Of a stretch of DNA of 64,000 nucleotides, positions 11,811 to 24,519 are shown in pieces (within the stretch, counting starts at the first letter, position 1; each line of letters starts with the position of its first letter). The notes below the pieces were generated by a model. The model ran no database searches. It was given only the letters and a program-made list of their open reading frames with translations, and had not been told where the DNA came from. Source of the stretch: Uloborus plumipes (lineage: Eukaryota; Arthropoda; Arachnida; Araneae; Uloboridae); the NCBI GenBank assembly GCA_038373865.1, contig JAXGGA010003035.1:45989-109988 (forward strand), in the 5' to 3' direction. The position numbers and the translations under genes are program-made.

Positions 11811-12518
11811 AAGGAAATTTAAAGGTATAAAATACGGACAAATTTTAATAAAAAGTTTAGGATTTCTTAAGAACAGCTGATTATTATCATTACGCATTCA
11901 TAACGTTATATATTTATTAGCACAATGGGTGGTAAAAAAACATCATAAAAAATGCTGTTTAAAGAAATTATTTTCATGATTACCAAACCGTTATTGAAAG
12001 CATTTCTCATTTTCTGTTTATTAGGACAGCAAGATTCAACATAATTTTATCCTGCAATATTTATCGCGTTATGCCGTTCAAAGGGAAATAGATTCTGAGT
12101 AATTTAAAAGTTAAATTCTGTAATCCTGTTCTTTCTATTCCTAAAATAAATAAACTATACTCAGATGGGCTGCTATTTAATATTCTAGCTATTTCCTTGC
12201 TCCAGCTATATGTCCATTTTGAATATTTCCATTATTTTAACATTTCTTTAATGCATGATTTTCGTAATGTTTAGAACTACTAAAAGGGGGGAGGGGTTCT
12301 AAAATTCTTGGGATAAACAACTGCCGAAAGGTGGGAAACGAAAGAACGGAGGAAAAAAATAAATAAAATGAGGTCAAACAAAAATGGAAATAGATATCAA
12401 CAATTGGTGTGTTTAATAAAAGGAAAGATTGAGAACATATACCAAATGAATGATTAAATTGCTTACATAAAAAATAATAATAACCGTGACTTCTTTAACA
12501 AAGACGAAGATATATATA

Positions 12519-13169
12519 CAGGGTGTCCACTCCAATCGTGGACCAATAGCTAATTTCTAAACCGTTAGAGATAAACATATAGTTTATTTAGGAAAAAATC
12601 TCCAAATTACGAAAGGAATTTTGGGCCTATTCAATGTTTTTCAAAAAATCAAATTTTGAAAAAGTTACGAAATTTAAATTTTTATACAGCCCCCCAGTCC
12701 TATCAATCATATTTAGTAAAACATTCTTGACACTGTAACGTTTAAAACTAAAAAAAAATCACTCTTCTACCACAAAAATTGACCGAGTTATGACGTTTTG
12801 AAAAATCAAGATTTTGCATTATTTCATGACGTCATCGAGAGATCGCTTAAGGGACCGTATGCGAAATCCTTCAAAATCTTGATTTTTCAAAACGTCATAA
12901 CTCGGTCAATTTTTGTGGTAGAAGAGTGATTTTTTTTTAGTTTTAAACGTTACAGTGTCAAGAATGTTTTACTAAATATGATTGATAGGACTGGGGGGCT
13001 GTATAAAAATTTAAATTTCGTAACTTTTTCAAAATTTGATTTTTTGAAAAACATTGAATAGGCCCAAAATTCCTTTCGTAATTTGGAGATTTTTTCCTAA
13101 ATAAACTATATGCTTATCTCTAACGGTTTAGAAATTAGCTATTGGTCCACGATTGGAGTGGACACCCTG
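12519..13169. mobile_element. Foldback element, copy 2
   Basis: The same palindromic element as 285-985, with cleaner ends: CAGGGTGTCCACTCC at 12519 and its reverse complement ending at 13169. It sits inside TATATA sequence, consistent with TA target choice. The arms are about 300 bp and the centre again contains CATGACGTCATCGAGAGATCG. The two arms match each other better than they match copy 1. Confidence 0.9.
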
Positions 13170-13573
13170 TATATATATATATATATATATATATCAAGCT
13201 TGGAGTAATCGCCGATTACGCAATTGTAATCCGAGTAATTTATTACATTTTTTTGTAATCGCAATCATAATCATAATTTGGAAAAGGGGCATTTGTAATC
13301 GTATAATCATAAGTTTAATCAAGTATTTCTTGTGTAATAATTATTGCAATTTTTCTTTCAATAATCGTAATTTATCTTAGTAATAGGGTAATCTGACTTA
13401 ACTACTAATTAACTACTTCACAAATTATTAGCTTGATGCTGCTAAAGAAAGAAAAACACTTATTGAAATAAATACGAGACGTATTTTTAAAGTAAGTACC
13501 GTTTTGATGTAAATAAAAAACAGACAGAAATATCCTTACATTTGTATTTTTACATGAAAGCATATACCTTAAA

Positions 13574-13729
13574 CTACTTTTTTACACAATTGCCATTAAA
13601 TTTAAGGCACTTATCATATCGTGCAATCAGCTTCGAAAAACGTCCATCCATTGAGAGTGCCGCCAGCTGTGAGGTACGTGAGGTAATTTGTTTTTTAACT
13701 GCTAAATCGTAAAATCTATCCATATTCAT
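13574..13729 (-). pseudogene. Mariner transposase C-terminal fragment, outward on the left
   Basis: The open frame starts MNMDRFYDLAVKKQ and runs through FSKLIARYDKCLKFNGN to KK-stop at 13574. KL..RYDKCL..G.YVEK is the usual end of mariner transposases. It is the inverted partner of the fragment at 13881-14080 and is joined head-to-head with the HTH fragment that follows. It carries no catalytic residues. Confidence 0.8.
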
Positions 13730-13747
13730 CGCAAGATTTCTTCAATA

Positions 13748-13891
13748 CTTGGTGAAACCATTATGAGCGATGAAATGGTTAGGATTTTTGTCCGAACGTT
13801 CAAAGGTGACTTCTCTAATGTGCCCGATGAGGAATGGAGTAATCGACCTTCAGTCACTAATGAAGATTTGGTGCAAAAGTCTCCCAGATAG
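13748..13891 (+). pseudogene. Mariner transposase N-terminal (HTH) fragment
   Basis: The frame reads LGETIMSDEMVRIFVRTFK, then NVPDEEWSNRPSVTNEDLVQ, then a stop at 13889. This matches the second helix-turn-helix and linker of mariner transposases (V..W...F..G...V.DEERSGRPS....LVQ). It runs straight into the C-terminal fragment in a different frame, so the catalytic middle is deleted. Confidence 0.8.
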
Positions 13892-14080
13892 AGCATCCAG
13901 TGACTACTACCTGTTTTTGCATCTGAAGCAGCACCTCGGCGGCTAGCAAGTTCCACGACAATTATGGTGGTGTCAAGATGATCGTAATTCAGTGGCGGTA
14001 TATTTATTCGAACAAGAACTTCAAAAGCTGATTGTACGATAGGATAAGTGCCTTTATATTGGTGGCAATTGAGTATCAAA
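13881..14080 (+). pseudogene. Mariner transposase C-terminal fragment on the right
   Basis: The frame begins LPDRASSDYYLFLHLKQHLG. This corresponds to the conserved mariner SPDLAPSDYHLF block holding the third catalytic Asp, though the first residues are altered. After a frameshift, QKLIVR, stop, DKCLYIGGN matches the C-terminal RYDKCL..G motif. Stops and frameshifts make it non-functional. Confidence 0.82.
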
Positions 14081-14186
14081 GTAGTTTAAGGTATAGGCGT
14101 TAATGTTAAAAAAATAATTATAAAGATATCTTTGCTTGTTTTTAATTTATACTGAAATGGTACTTACTTTAAAAATACGCCTCATA

Positions 14187-17045
14187 TCAGAAAATTATAC
14201 AGCTTTACCTATTTGTTACATTTAAAAGCATCAGCAGAATTTGAAGGTAGCACCAAAATTCTTCTATCTCTACTTGTAACTGAGATGAGTTTGGAGCAAC
14301 TAGGCACTGTTAAAAGAATGTTTTCTTTTTCCATAAAACAAAAAACAGTTATCGTAAACTTCTATAAACGAATAGTTTATTATAGTTTCAGTAATTCAAT
14401 CAAATTCGTTGTTTTTAACTAAACGAAAAAATGTAGTTGAACAACAATTGCACATGAGCAAAACAAAATTTTCGCAAAATAGTTTTTCGGTTTATTCAGT
14501 AAGATGATGTTCTTTCAAATGCTTAAACTCTGAGAGTGCCTGCAGTGATTTGAATCAGTTGCAAAAGAAGTCAACTAAAAATTCTTTACATTTATTTTGC
14601 TCCAATATATTCCGAGCTGATCTTTATTTACAGCTTATTTTGAATAAGAATAAAATTTAAAAAAAAAGATTAAAATTTGTTAGGGATTTGATAGGATTTG
14701 TTTAGGATTGAAAATCCTATGTATGTAAATATAATAAAATAAACCTAAATGTACCTATCGATATCGGTCGGTTCATAAACATTAGCAAAAAATGAAATAT
14801 TTTTTGGAAGTAATTTTTTGTTTAATCACATGTTTATAAGAATTATGTCATATCATATTGGTCGGGCTTTATTACAGCATGCATCTGTTGATGCTTAGGC
14901 AACGGAAAATTGATTCGTGGTACTTTTCATGGACTTAAGCTGTGAATGTCAGTTTAGTGCCGCTCATTTATTTAATTAAAAAGTTAAACATATTTTTTTT
15001 TAATATGAGTGAATTGATAAAGTTACATTTCGTGTGACTTTACTTCTAGAAAGGAGATAACTACTGAGCTGCAGTTTCTTTCGTTGCGTATTTAACAAGC
15101 AAAAATAAAGTTCCTTTTGGTTTCAGGTTTTTATTGCTTCTAGAAGAATAAAACATGAGCTTTAGCAAAGGAATAGAATCCTATCAAATACAGTTTAAAT
15201 ATTTTCATTGCCTAAATGAAGACCATGTTAAATATACGGATTTTTTTTTTTTTTTTTGCTCCTTTGGAGATGTTTTCACAACGCGGATTCTGTGTTTTTT
15301 GCCATTTTAAAAAATTTTCTTCTTGCGGGAGATAATTTTCGTTTTGTTCTAAGTAAACCGAACCCTTCAATTTTATTTAAAATTCTATGGGAGGAGAAAA
15401 GGACTTTTGATTTTGTTCTAATTGTAACTCGCATTTCAATCTTACTTTTTTCAGCGGATGATTTTAATCTTCTCAAACCAAACAAGATTGGAAGCATTTT
15501 GAAGGGTACACTAAAACGTAGATTTACAAGACTAGATTTAATAATTAAATTAAACCTTAATAACGAAAACACTTCTTATAACCTATATTGACCTTATAAG
15601 CTTGTATTAAATGTAAGCACTGTTAGATACCTATTTCGCTTCAAAACTATGTACAGTGTGCTATACTATGTACTCGATTATGATGATGTCACGGTAGTTT
15701 AAATTGTGTCTTATTTATCCATTTTTTTTCAGTTTTGACGTTTTATTGAAATTACAAAAACATATGAGCAATAATTTCTAAATAATATGTAACTAAACTC
15801 GAACTTTATCTACCGCAGTAAATATTTAAAATAACTTGAGGGATTTAATTGTGTCAAATGTATATATATTTGTCCAAAACACATCCTTTTTAATATGAGC
15901 ATAGAAAAGTTGAAAATCAGTACTGTTTGAATACCAATGAATTCCAAAAATCTAATAAATACTGCATATGTGACAATAAAATGCGGCAATGGAAAATTTA
16001 TGCAATTATGGATTGCATGCTTTAAGTCAAAAGAAACTAAAACCAGAATTAGAGTATTCAAATTTCCTAAAGAGGATTAATTTTAAACAAAACAGCGATG
16101 CAAATGCATAATGGTTTCTTTTTACTAAAATACTTATTGGAGTTAATCAGTAAAATTCCATAATAATGCCAAATAAGATTAAAATATTTAATAATTCCGT
16201 ACAAACAGAAATTTACATAAATATATTGCAGAAATATTTTTTTTTATCTTTCAGCTTACGTATTTGTCACGAACTCCAAAATTGAAAATTTTCGTAAATA
16301 TATTCACTAAGTAATCCTTTTCTATTTTGTAATAATAACATTTAAATACTGTATTCAAAATGACGATTAAAATAGCTTAGGAAGTAATTTCTTGTTTGTG
16401 TAGTGCTTAATCATACATTTTAGTCATTTTACTGACTTTTTGAAAACAACTGCTTATATGCATACGTTAGGGCCTCTAACGCTAAAACAGAGTATATTAT
16501 ACTATTTTAAATAGCAAAATTTGAGTATCAGGAGAGTCATCAGAATGAAACGAAATATTACATACGCAAAAACAATATTGATTTAAGAAATCGATTACAA
16601 AATTAAAGCAAAAAATAATTTTCATTGAAAAACCGCCCAAAAGTGCAGGTTTTAACATCTTGTTACACCACCGCTAACGTGAAAGATTTTGGGCACGTTT
16701 ACAGTAAATGTGTTACGAGATGGCTTAGGGCATCGTAAGAAAAATTCCTGTCTAACACCTCCCCTGTATCAACTCGTGTATCCATGCAAACTGTTACTCA
16801 ACATTGTATTTAAAACTGGAGACCTAAATCAAAAACTTTTCCTATGATAAATGGTGACTTTGCTTTAAATTTAATAATTTTACTTGTATTAATGGTGCCC
16901 TAAAAATTTACTTTCAGTCTTACAGCTCTTTCTTATTGTTTATTTTTTGTGAAAAAGTTTTTTAATACCCTTTTATTAGTTTTACATGTGGGTTCGTTTG
17001 TTTGTTTGTTTGTATGTAACTCTGAATAAAATATAAAATTCACGT
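14187..17045. other. AT-rich intergenic DNA without a confident gene
   Basis: Open frames on both strands at 15256-15591 (111 codons, plus) mirror each other, as expected of low-stop sequence, and resemble nothing I know. At 16015-16078 (plus) a short frame reads CFKSKETKTRIRVFKFPKED, recalling the start of a THAP zinc finger, but it stops at once. No splice structure supports an exon. Confidence 0.4.
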
Positions 17046-17255
17046 TCTTTACAAATATTAAAAAAAATCATTTAATACTATTATTAATACTAAAGGATAA
17101 ACTATATTACATGTAGATGTATTGCAAGTGCATGTAAACTGAACGGGTATTCAATAGTGAAAATCGGAGGGAAATCAGTTAGAGTATCATGAAATATAGC
17201 TTATCCTTTTATATTAATAATAGTATAAAATATATTACTTTTATATTTGTAAAGA
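17046..17255. mobile_element. Foldback/MITE with ~65-bp inverted arms
   Basis: The left arm at 17046-17112 (TTTACAAATATTAAAA ... ATACTATTATTAATACTAAA) is matched in inverted orientation by 17188-17255, sharing ACTATTATTAATA and AAAGGATAA.CTATATT. The loop is about 75 bp. AT-rich and non-coding; family unknown. Confidence 0.7.
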
Positions 17256-18044
17256 AAAAACTCTCTAAAAGCGTACTTTTTTAGTTTTGTAACTATAATC
17301 ACTTAATTTTTTTATTATTATTTGTATGGCATACTGTAATTTCAGAAGCCAAAAAAAAAAAACGTTTTATCATATTGAACTGTAAATATATGCATTAATT
17401 GCAAATATTAACTAATACGAATGCGCAAATTTATTTTGTTACAAGTGCATGGTATATTTTTTAATTGGTTTGTAAATTTCTTCAATGCAATGCAATTGTT
17501 TACCTGTTATAATTTTGCAAGATATTAAGATGCTCATTAGGTTACTCTTAAGTTTTTGACCACATATTTCACTACACATAAACATGAACATTTAGGTATT
17601 GTGAAAAACACAAGAAGAAGTTTTCGAATGAAATTAAAGGAAATATTACTGCATTCCCTTGTAATTAAGTTATTTTACTAATCTTGTACAATTTATCTTT
17701 TTCATTTTACTTTAATTGCTCTGAACATTTTAAGATACAAACCTCTGAGTATCCAAGCAATTGAAGTGCGACATTAGAGTCATCTATCCATGAAATAACA
17801 GATTTTGCCCACTTGACTTTCTGGATTTCAAGTGGGCAGTTTGTAGTGCTTCGCCATTTAATTGCAATGTTATAGTAACGTTTACCTTTTGTATGGAAGC
17901 TAATTATGAAGAAATCATGTGATGTGTAAGATGTGAATGTGATGTTAAGTACATCACATCATGGGGCAGTTTTCGAAGCAGAAGATTTTAGATAGTTTTA
18001 TGAAGGGCATTTATTATAATGTAACGCTTGTTTCAAGGCTGTTG
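17256..18044. other. AT-rich intergenic DNA
   Basis: Nothing recognisable apart from a short inverted phrase, CCCACTTGACTTT/TTCAAGTGGGC, near 17808-17837, which forms a small hairpin. Confidence 0.4.
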
Positions 18045-18453
18045 TACTGCAAAAAATAAACTGCTGTTTTTACAGTATAACACTTGCAGCCGAGGTTCCA
18101 ATTTAAAACTAAAATGCACAATAATAAACAGAACAACTAGCAATTTTACATTTTCTTACTGTAAAGTAAGAAATTTTAGCTTATTGCCCTAAAATTTAGC
18201 TGTATTTTTTTGTAAATACAAGAGCATAATATTGGCAGCAAAGGTTCCAGTTTGAAACAGTAAAATGCACTGTAAACTGCCAAATTAGCAATTTTGTAGT
18301 TTATTACTGTAAAGTTAGCAATTTTACAGTTTTAGTTTAGTACTGGAAAAATGGAAATTTTAGTTTATTATTGTAAAACTGCCAATTTTTACAGAATAAT
18401 ACTATAAAATTAGCTTTATTATACTGTAAAAACAACATTAATTTTTTACAGTG
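18045..18453. mobile_element. ACTGTAAAA-family MITE, copy 2
   Basis: Begins ACTGCAAAAAATAAACTGC, followed by TGTTTTTACAGTATAACACT. It contains two successive GCAGC.(A)AGGTTCCA.TTT marks near 18088 and 18238, so it is a dimer, and it ends ACTGTAAAAACAACATTAAT followed by a TTTTTTACAGTG-type end. Non-coding. Confidence 0.85.
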
Positions 18454-21400
18454 TATTGGAGCTGAATTTCGTACAGTGCTGTTATGGTAAGTTGACTTCC
18501 GACATTGGCAATGTTCATCTCTTCAGGAAAAAGGGGAAGGTAATTGGTGCTAAAATAAATTGGGTTAACTTTTGTAGTCGATTTGTGAATATTTTCCTAC
18601 TCTAATCCCCGGCAATCATACTTTTCTTATTACCCAAAAAGTATGTAAACGTTAGCAATGTTAGCATTCAACTCATCAGAGCAGCACTGTAAGAAATCTT
18701 TATTACAACATTGTCCTATCGTTTAATTTTTTGACTTATGTTCACTAGAGAATTTTTGTACCGAAAGTAAATGGATATGGAAGAAACGAGAAAGTGTTGC
18801 TGAAATGAAATTTTTTCTTATAAAGAAGATGTTAATGTGGTTCTTATATATAATTATGTTTCTGAAAACTTGAGATTTAGTTTAAAACTATAAGGAGGCG
18901 GAAATATTAAAAAAAAAATATCGTAAAGAACATCTTAAAGAACATTTTAAATCTAAATATATTTCATTACTTTCAGAAAAATATATTTCGATTTAAAATG
19001 CTTTATAACTAGAGAATTTCGTCTTAATATGAGATCGGCAACCAGGGTCAGTGGTTGCTTAAATTTTTAATTTAATCTTAGTACTTGTTAAAGTGTTTAA
19101 CTTTATAGGCCCCCCCCCGTCATTATAATACTATATGTTAGTGAAACTCTGCTTTCTATTAGTGATATGCGTTTTATTTATTTTTATCGTTTTAATATTC
19201 TTCTTCTTCTGCTAGTATAACATTTCCTACTAAATAAATAACTTGTTAAACTTTTAGAGAGATAATAAAAGATTTTAAGTATATATTTTTACTGCAAAAA
19301 AAAAATCTCTCAACTAGCAACTGTACTACTATTTTAAAAACATTCCAACTTCAGAATTGTCATCAAGATGAACATCCAAAGTTAAAGAAAAAAAGAAAGT
19401 TCAATATTTAAAAGTAAGACAAGTAAAAAAAAAGGTGAGAAACACAGAGGCTATACGTCAATGAAAAGTTATTAATTAAAAGAAAATATTAACTTTGAAA
19501 GAAGTAGCGGGATGGAAAAAATACTTAGCGAAAAAAAAATGCTAATGAGCTTGAAATTAACTGACGTAAGGCGACGCACGGCAAGCGAGAGTAATTTTTA
19601 TTGATTGGCAACATTGTACCTCCTTCACGCATCCTTCTATTCATGATTTTATCCTCAAGACGAATTGATATTGATTTTAGTTCTGTCAGATTTTTTTACC
19701 CGAGTGTTTCATCATTTGTCTTTTAGATTTTCCCCCTACAATTACGTGAACAAATGCGGATAATTATTGTTCTAAAGTCATTTCACACACATTGTTAAAA
19801 CTCCATTCATCTGAATTACTGATTCCGTGTCTTTTGAGGCGGAATTTAATTATTTGTGCGGAGGCTGCCTGCCGGATTTCAATAAAAGGGAAAAATATAT
19901 TTTTTTCTTTCATAGCCTTAAAAAGTCAGAATTATATATCTTAATTTCCAGATAAGGTGACACTTTCTTGCCTTTAAAATAAAAAAAAAAATATTTTCCC
20001 AAAAGTTGATTAAGTCTCTTTTATTTCAAAATGAACATTTTATCTGAAAAAAGGAGCAAAAACAATTTAGATACATTTTGTTGCCGTGAGTGTCTTGAAT
20101 GTTATTTACAGCAGCCCTTCGTTATATCGCATCTTGATACATTGTTTATTTGGATATATCGTGCTTTTTAACTATGTAAACAATTATAAGTATGTAAAAA
20201 CTTGCTCTTAATTTGAGACAAAGAAAGTAAAACTATTGCTTTTTTAAGGAAAAGGCGATTATATTTTTAATATATAAACAGTTTTGGTAATATCTATTTA
20301 TCTAAATATGTTGCACTTTAAGTTCTTATTTCATCATCAGACAATAGAAATACATTAAATTTATTTTCCATTTTTTTTCTACAACATTCTTTTTTTTTTC
20401 AGTTACTTGTATTAAAAAAGTGGCTTTAAAATCAGTTGGTTTTTAAGCAAAGTGCTTGGATGTGGCATTTTGGATATCGACATTTTTTTTTAGTTTTTTT
20501 GGTCACAGAGAAATCAAAATAAAGAGAGATCATACAATGAAAAAATGATGTAAGGTTACCATTGTTAATGGGCGTATTTTTACACAACTTCTGGAGTAAG
20601 CTGGTTTTAGAAAAATATAGTTTTCGGTGAAAAATTTGACGTAGTCTGTGTAAAGTTCCACCCAGCGTTAAAATGATTGGAGTATTTTTCAAAGAGCCTG
20701 TGTTACGACAAACATCCGCGCAGAGCTCTGAAGTCTTAACAATGTAACCAAAATGTGCCTTAACCGGCGTTCTCTTAGAATAGACTACTGCGATATTTAT
20801 GCTGATATTTGTTACAAACAAAAAAAAATCTGATAATTTGATGTGAAAATGTCTAAACTGAAAAATAAAAAAAAAGTTTGAGCAAACGTAAAAGTATTTT
20901 TAACGTCATACTGTTGAACTTCTGCTGAAGAAAAAGGGACTTGAAGCACACGTTACGCAATAATTACGATTATGAAAATGTTCACTTTTTTTTTAGTAAT
21001 TCAACCCTTTTGTCTCAAATAATAAACTTAATTTATCTTTGCGCAACACAGAATTTACACTGATTAAGAGCAAAATATTCTATCGTTTTAGCTTCAATTC
21101 CAAAATACTTTTGACTACTTACAGGCAAATATTTAGTTTACATATATCATTTAAATACTAAATAATTATGAAATACTTAGAAATTCATATTTTAACATCT
21201 CAAGCACTAAAAATGTTTACTAGCATGAAAAAATTGCATCAATATTTTATGCTTGAATTAAACGGCAAAAAGGCGGTGCATATTTAATCCTCGAAATGGC
21301 CGCGAAAAAAGGAAAATTTCTTTTAAGAACATTTAGTTCAATTTATTGCCATGCCGTCTGGCATTACCCATGAATTTTAAGGAAGTTTTTATAAACTGAC

Positions 21401-22527
21401 GAATTGTTAAGAAGAAGTAATCACGTTTTCGCATAGTTTTCGAAAATGGTAATTAAGATTCAGTTAAAATGTTAATGTTGCTCATTAAGGAGAAAATCAT
21501 TATATATCATGAGAAGTGTATATATATTTTTTAATTATTGCTCTTATTAAATATTAATGTTTTCATGTATGTGATATTGCTACTTGATGGTGTTAATGGA
21601 TTATATTTCATGATAAAATTTTTATAATTTAAGTTTTGGACACTTATATATGAAATTCCAATTGTTTTTTTTATTTTTTTTTATCTCATATTTAGAACTA
21701 CTCTTTTCAATCTACTTTTAATGCTTCTAAGTGACAAAAATACTACAAATATACTTGAGTTTTTGCATTTTTTTAAACTATTTTTTCTGGAGTTTGAATC
21801 TGAAAACGCCTTTTTTAGCTTTTCTGTAAGCGTATTGTTTTAAGCATACGTTTCCGTGTTCTTTCATGGCTTCTTATACTAAATGGGGAAAAAAGAAATC
21901 GCGTCCTTGTGGCCATTGTAACTACTTTAGTTTTTTAATCAAGTCATAGCAAAACTATCGAAATCTCTTTTCTATAGATATTCTACGTGTGGCCCTCTAG
22001 CGACTCTAATCATGTAATATTAATGCAATATTTTAGTTCCTATCGCACTAGTTTTATATTATACCTTGTTTATAGTTATTTTACTTTAACTATATATGTG
22101 TACCTCAGAGACCATCTAACGTAAGTTTATTTTCATTATTTTTCAGGAGAGCGAGAAACCTTTGTCGAGTTCTTGCACAGGATGAGACTCTTTGAACTCT
22201 GCGAAATAATTGTGAAGGGTTTTCTTTTATAGAAAAACGTTCTCGTGTGTCGATGCGGAATAAGATTATACATACAATACAGTAATAAAATGAAAATTAC
22301 ATTTTTTGGACACGTTATTCTTGCTCTGAGGTACGTTTGTAGTATACATTTACATGAGTAATTTCTGGAGAAATGAAGACAAATTCACTTTTTTTAAACA
22401 AAATTCCGTAGGTAAAATTCAAGAGGTATTATATCTGGCGATCTCGGTTGCCAACACAGCAACGGCATTTTAAGCAGTGAGTCTACCTTAGAGACTTTAA
22501 AATCTTTAAGGCAGAGATAAGACAAGA
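18454..22527. other. Four kilobases of mainly unique AT-rich DNA
   Basis: Patches near 19565-19890 and 21260-21480 are less AT-rich and look unique; they could be conserved non-coding DNA, but comparison is needed. A 129-codon minus-strand frame at 20432-20821 is not recognised. At 22147 on the plus strand, TTTTTCAG is followed by a GC-richer block and then an AATAAA-like site near 22283, which could be a terminal exon; no coding frame there is convincing. Confidence 0.35.
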
Positions 22528-22855
22528 CTACAGTATAATACAGTTAATTTTATAGTCATAAACTGTCAAAATTTCTAATTTTACAGTAATTAAATAAAAT
22601 TGCTAATTGTACAGTAATAAACCGTAAAATTGGTAATTTTACAATTTATCACCGTGAATTTTAGTTTTAAAAGTAACACCTCGGCTGCCAAAATTATACT
22701 GTTTTTTTGCAGTATAATATTGCTTAATTTTACGGCAATAAACTGTAAAGTTTCTAACTTTACAGCAAAATAATGTAAAATTGCTAGTTTTACAGTTTAT
22801 TACTGTGCATTTTACAGTTTTAAATTGGAACCTTGGCTGCCAGTATTATACTGTA
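22528..22855. mobile_element. ACTGTAAAA-family MITE, copy 3, left part (split)
   Basis: The MITE runs through the usual TTTACAGTAATAAACTGTAA phrases and a CTGCCAGTATTATACTGTA end, then breaks off at 22855, exactly where the ACTAGC repeat begins. The missing terminal piece, AAAACAACAGCTCC, then TTTTCTGTAGTG, reappears at 24436-24461 after the insertion. The MITE was therefore present first. Confidence 0.85.
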
Positions 22856-24431
22856 ACTAGCGGTACCCGCACGGCTTTGCCCGTGGTATAAAATTAAAAG
22901 TTCATTTGTAAAATAATTAATATAGCAGAAAAAATACTCTATTTTAGTTATAATTCAACTACAATTCCTTCAAAGTATGATATAAAAATTTGGCATGGGT
23001 CCTACACTACTTCCTTTTACGTGTACATTTCTTAGTAGATGCCTTAAGTGCTAAAATAGTGCTTGGAGGGAGTAAGATAACAATTCAAACATTTATATCC
23101 CTAGTTTGCCACGAAACAATGCAAAAAAATGTTTTACAATGATTAATCTCCAAAATATCGCCGATTTTAACATCATTCAGTGAATTTTTCGCAAAATATC
23201 ACCAATAGCGCCAAATTGAACCCCCCCCCCCAAAAAAAGTTTTTAAAAAAATCGCAAATTTGTCGCCAAATTGGCAAAATATCGCTAATAGCGCCAAATT
23301 GAGTCCAAATTAAAAAAAAAAAATTCGCCAACTTGGCGATATGTCGCCAAATACTTCGGCGACAAATACTTCGCGATCAAAGGCTTGGCGATATATCGCC
23401 AAGTGGTCGCGCCAATTCATCTGCATTGAAATTAACACTGATTAACTCCAAAAAAGGGGTAAAGCATCCCCTTGTGACATTCAAATGAAACCCCAACTGG
23501 AGATGCGCAAAAATAAGCCAAAAGAGAAAATAAGAAAAATTTTGTTGCTCACAGAAACCAACAGAAATCTTACCAAAATTTGAAAGAAGAAGAAAGTTTC
23601 CTTTCCCAGCTTTAAAAACAAAACAATACATTTTCCGAAATGAAACACTTTAAAAAGAACGTTGCAATGTCACAATTTATACGATATTTGGTTAATCTTT
23701 GTGCTTTGGGTACCCCTTTCTCGCTAAATGGGTGATAGACGCTCCTACTACTGTTTCTAAACGTTGCCAAAATCAATATTGCTGAAATGCGAAATCTATA
23801 AAAATGGAAAAAAAATCCGCCAAATCTTTTAATTAAGTCATTAGTATATTGGAAACAGGGTGGCCAGAAAAATACTACGCTCCTTATTTGGGCCGAAAAA
23901 ATACTACCGTAGTATCAAAAATACTACTTCTGGCAACCCTGGAAAAAGAACGAAACAAAAATAAGTATGAACACGTAACCATAGTAACAGCATGAAAAGT
24001 TGATTTCCGTTGATAAAATAATTCATTTCATTAACCATTTTAGAATCGTTTGGCTTGCTTTACTGAAGGTAAGCCTTGAATTCCGGGATTCTAAAAACAA
24101 TTGTTACAGCTCTCCTGATGATCGTAGAAACTTCGAAAAAACTTCATTTTGTGCAGAAAATTTCAAGCTTTCGAATGACATAAGACTTGAAAATGTGTGT
24201 GAAATATTTCTTCCCTATTTTATCGAATTTCCGCTAAGAATTCGAATAGAAAAAGAACGAAATGGAATTTTCGAAAAATCGCTTCGAGGTGCAAAACTAC
24301 ATGCTACAAACTAATTTTGTACCAAGTGGCATGAAAATCGACCGAACGGTTTTGGCGCTACGCGCGTAACAGACAGACAGACAGAAGGAAAGACAGAGAG
24401 ACAAACTTTCAGCTTTATTATTAGTAGAGAT
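22856..24431 (+). mobile_element. ACTAGC-headed repeat (Helitron-like family), copy B
   Basis: Head ACTAGCGGTACCCGCACGGC, then TTTGCCCGTGG; tail GACAGACAGACAG..., then CAGCTTTATTATTAGTAGAG. It is 1576 bp and nearly identical to 24594-26155. It carries a dense cluster of TTGGCGA/TCGCCAA palindromes at about 23260-23406 and an embedded short hairpin insert at 23868-23943 (AGGGTGGCCAGAAAAATACT...TTCTGGCAACCCT). A 104-codon open frame at 24000 is present in both copies, but the diverged copy at 63.2 kb breaks it with indels, so it is probably not a gene. It is inserted in MITE copy 3. Confidence 0.8.
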
Positions 24432-24461
24432 AGAGAAAACAACAGCTCCTTTTCTGTAGTG
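24432..24461. mobile_element. ACTGTAAAA-family MITE, copy 3, right end
   Basis: GAAAACAACAGCTCCTTTTC, then TGTAGTG, is the terminal segment that the MITE at 22528-22855 lacks. It shows where the ACTAGC repeat inserted, with a few extra bases at the junction. Confidence 0.75.
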
Positions 24462-24519
24462 TACATGCTTCATACAGGAAGTCCAGTTATGCCATCCAGA
24501 GAGTAACTTCAGCTTGGAC

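Larger units (their letters stand above)
13475..14184. mobile_element. Rearranged mariner element bounded by two 3' ends
   Basis: TA-flanked inverted ends, CGAGACGTATTTTTAAAGTA at 13475 and the reverse complement of TGAGGCGTATTTTTAAAGTA ending at 14184, bound a 710-bp element. The inverted similarity is not limited to the TIR: about 200 bp on each side both encode the transposase C-terminus, pointing outward. Between them is a fragment of the N-terminal HTH region. The original 5' end has therefore been replaced by an inverted copy of the 3' end. Confidence 0.85.

Noticed and set aside
15256..15591. A 111-codon frame with an antisense frame of 98 codons
   Set aside because: Both strands are open because stops are sparse. 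Composition is not gene-like and there is no homology I can name.
20432..20821. A 129-codon minus-strand frame
   Set aside because: No domain is recognised, no splice context, and one other frame only faintly recalls a transposase end. Not enough to call.
24113..24140. CTGATGATCGTAGAAACTTCGAAAA considered as a second hammerhead core
   Set aside because: Stem II would have at most 3 pairs overlapping the GAAA, and the related copy at 63.5 kb has no CTGATGA.
24000..24314. A 104-codon open frame present in both near-identical repeats (also 25728-26042)
   Set aside because: The two copies are too similar for the shared frame to be informative, and the diverged copy at 63.2 kb breaks it with indels not in multiples of three.
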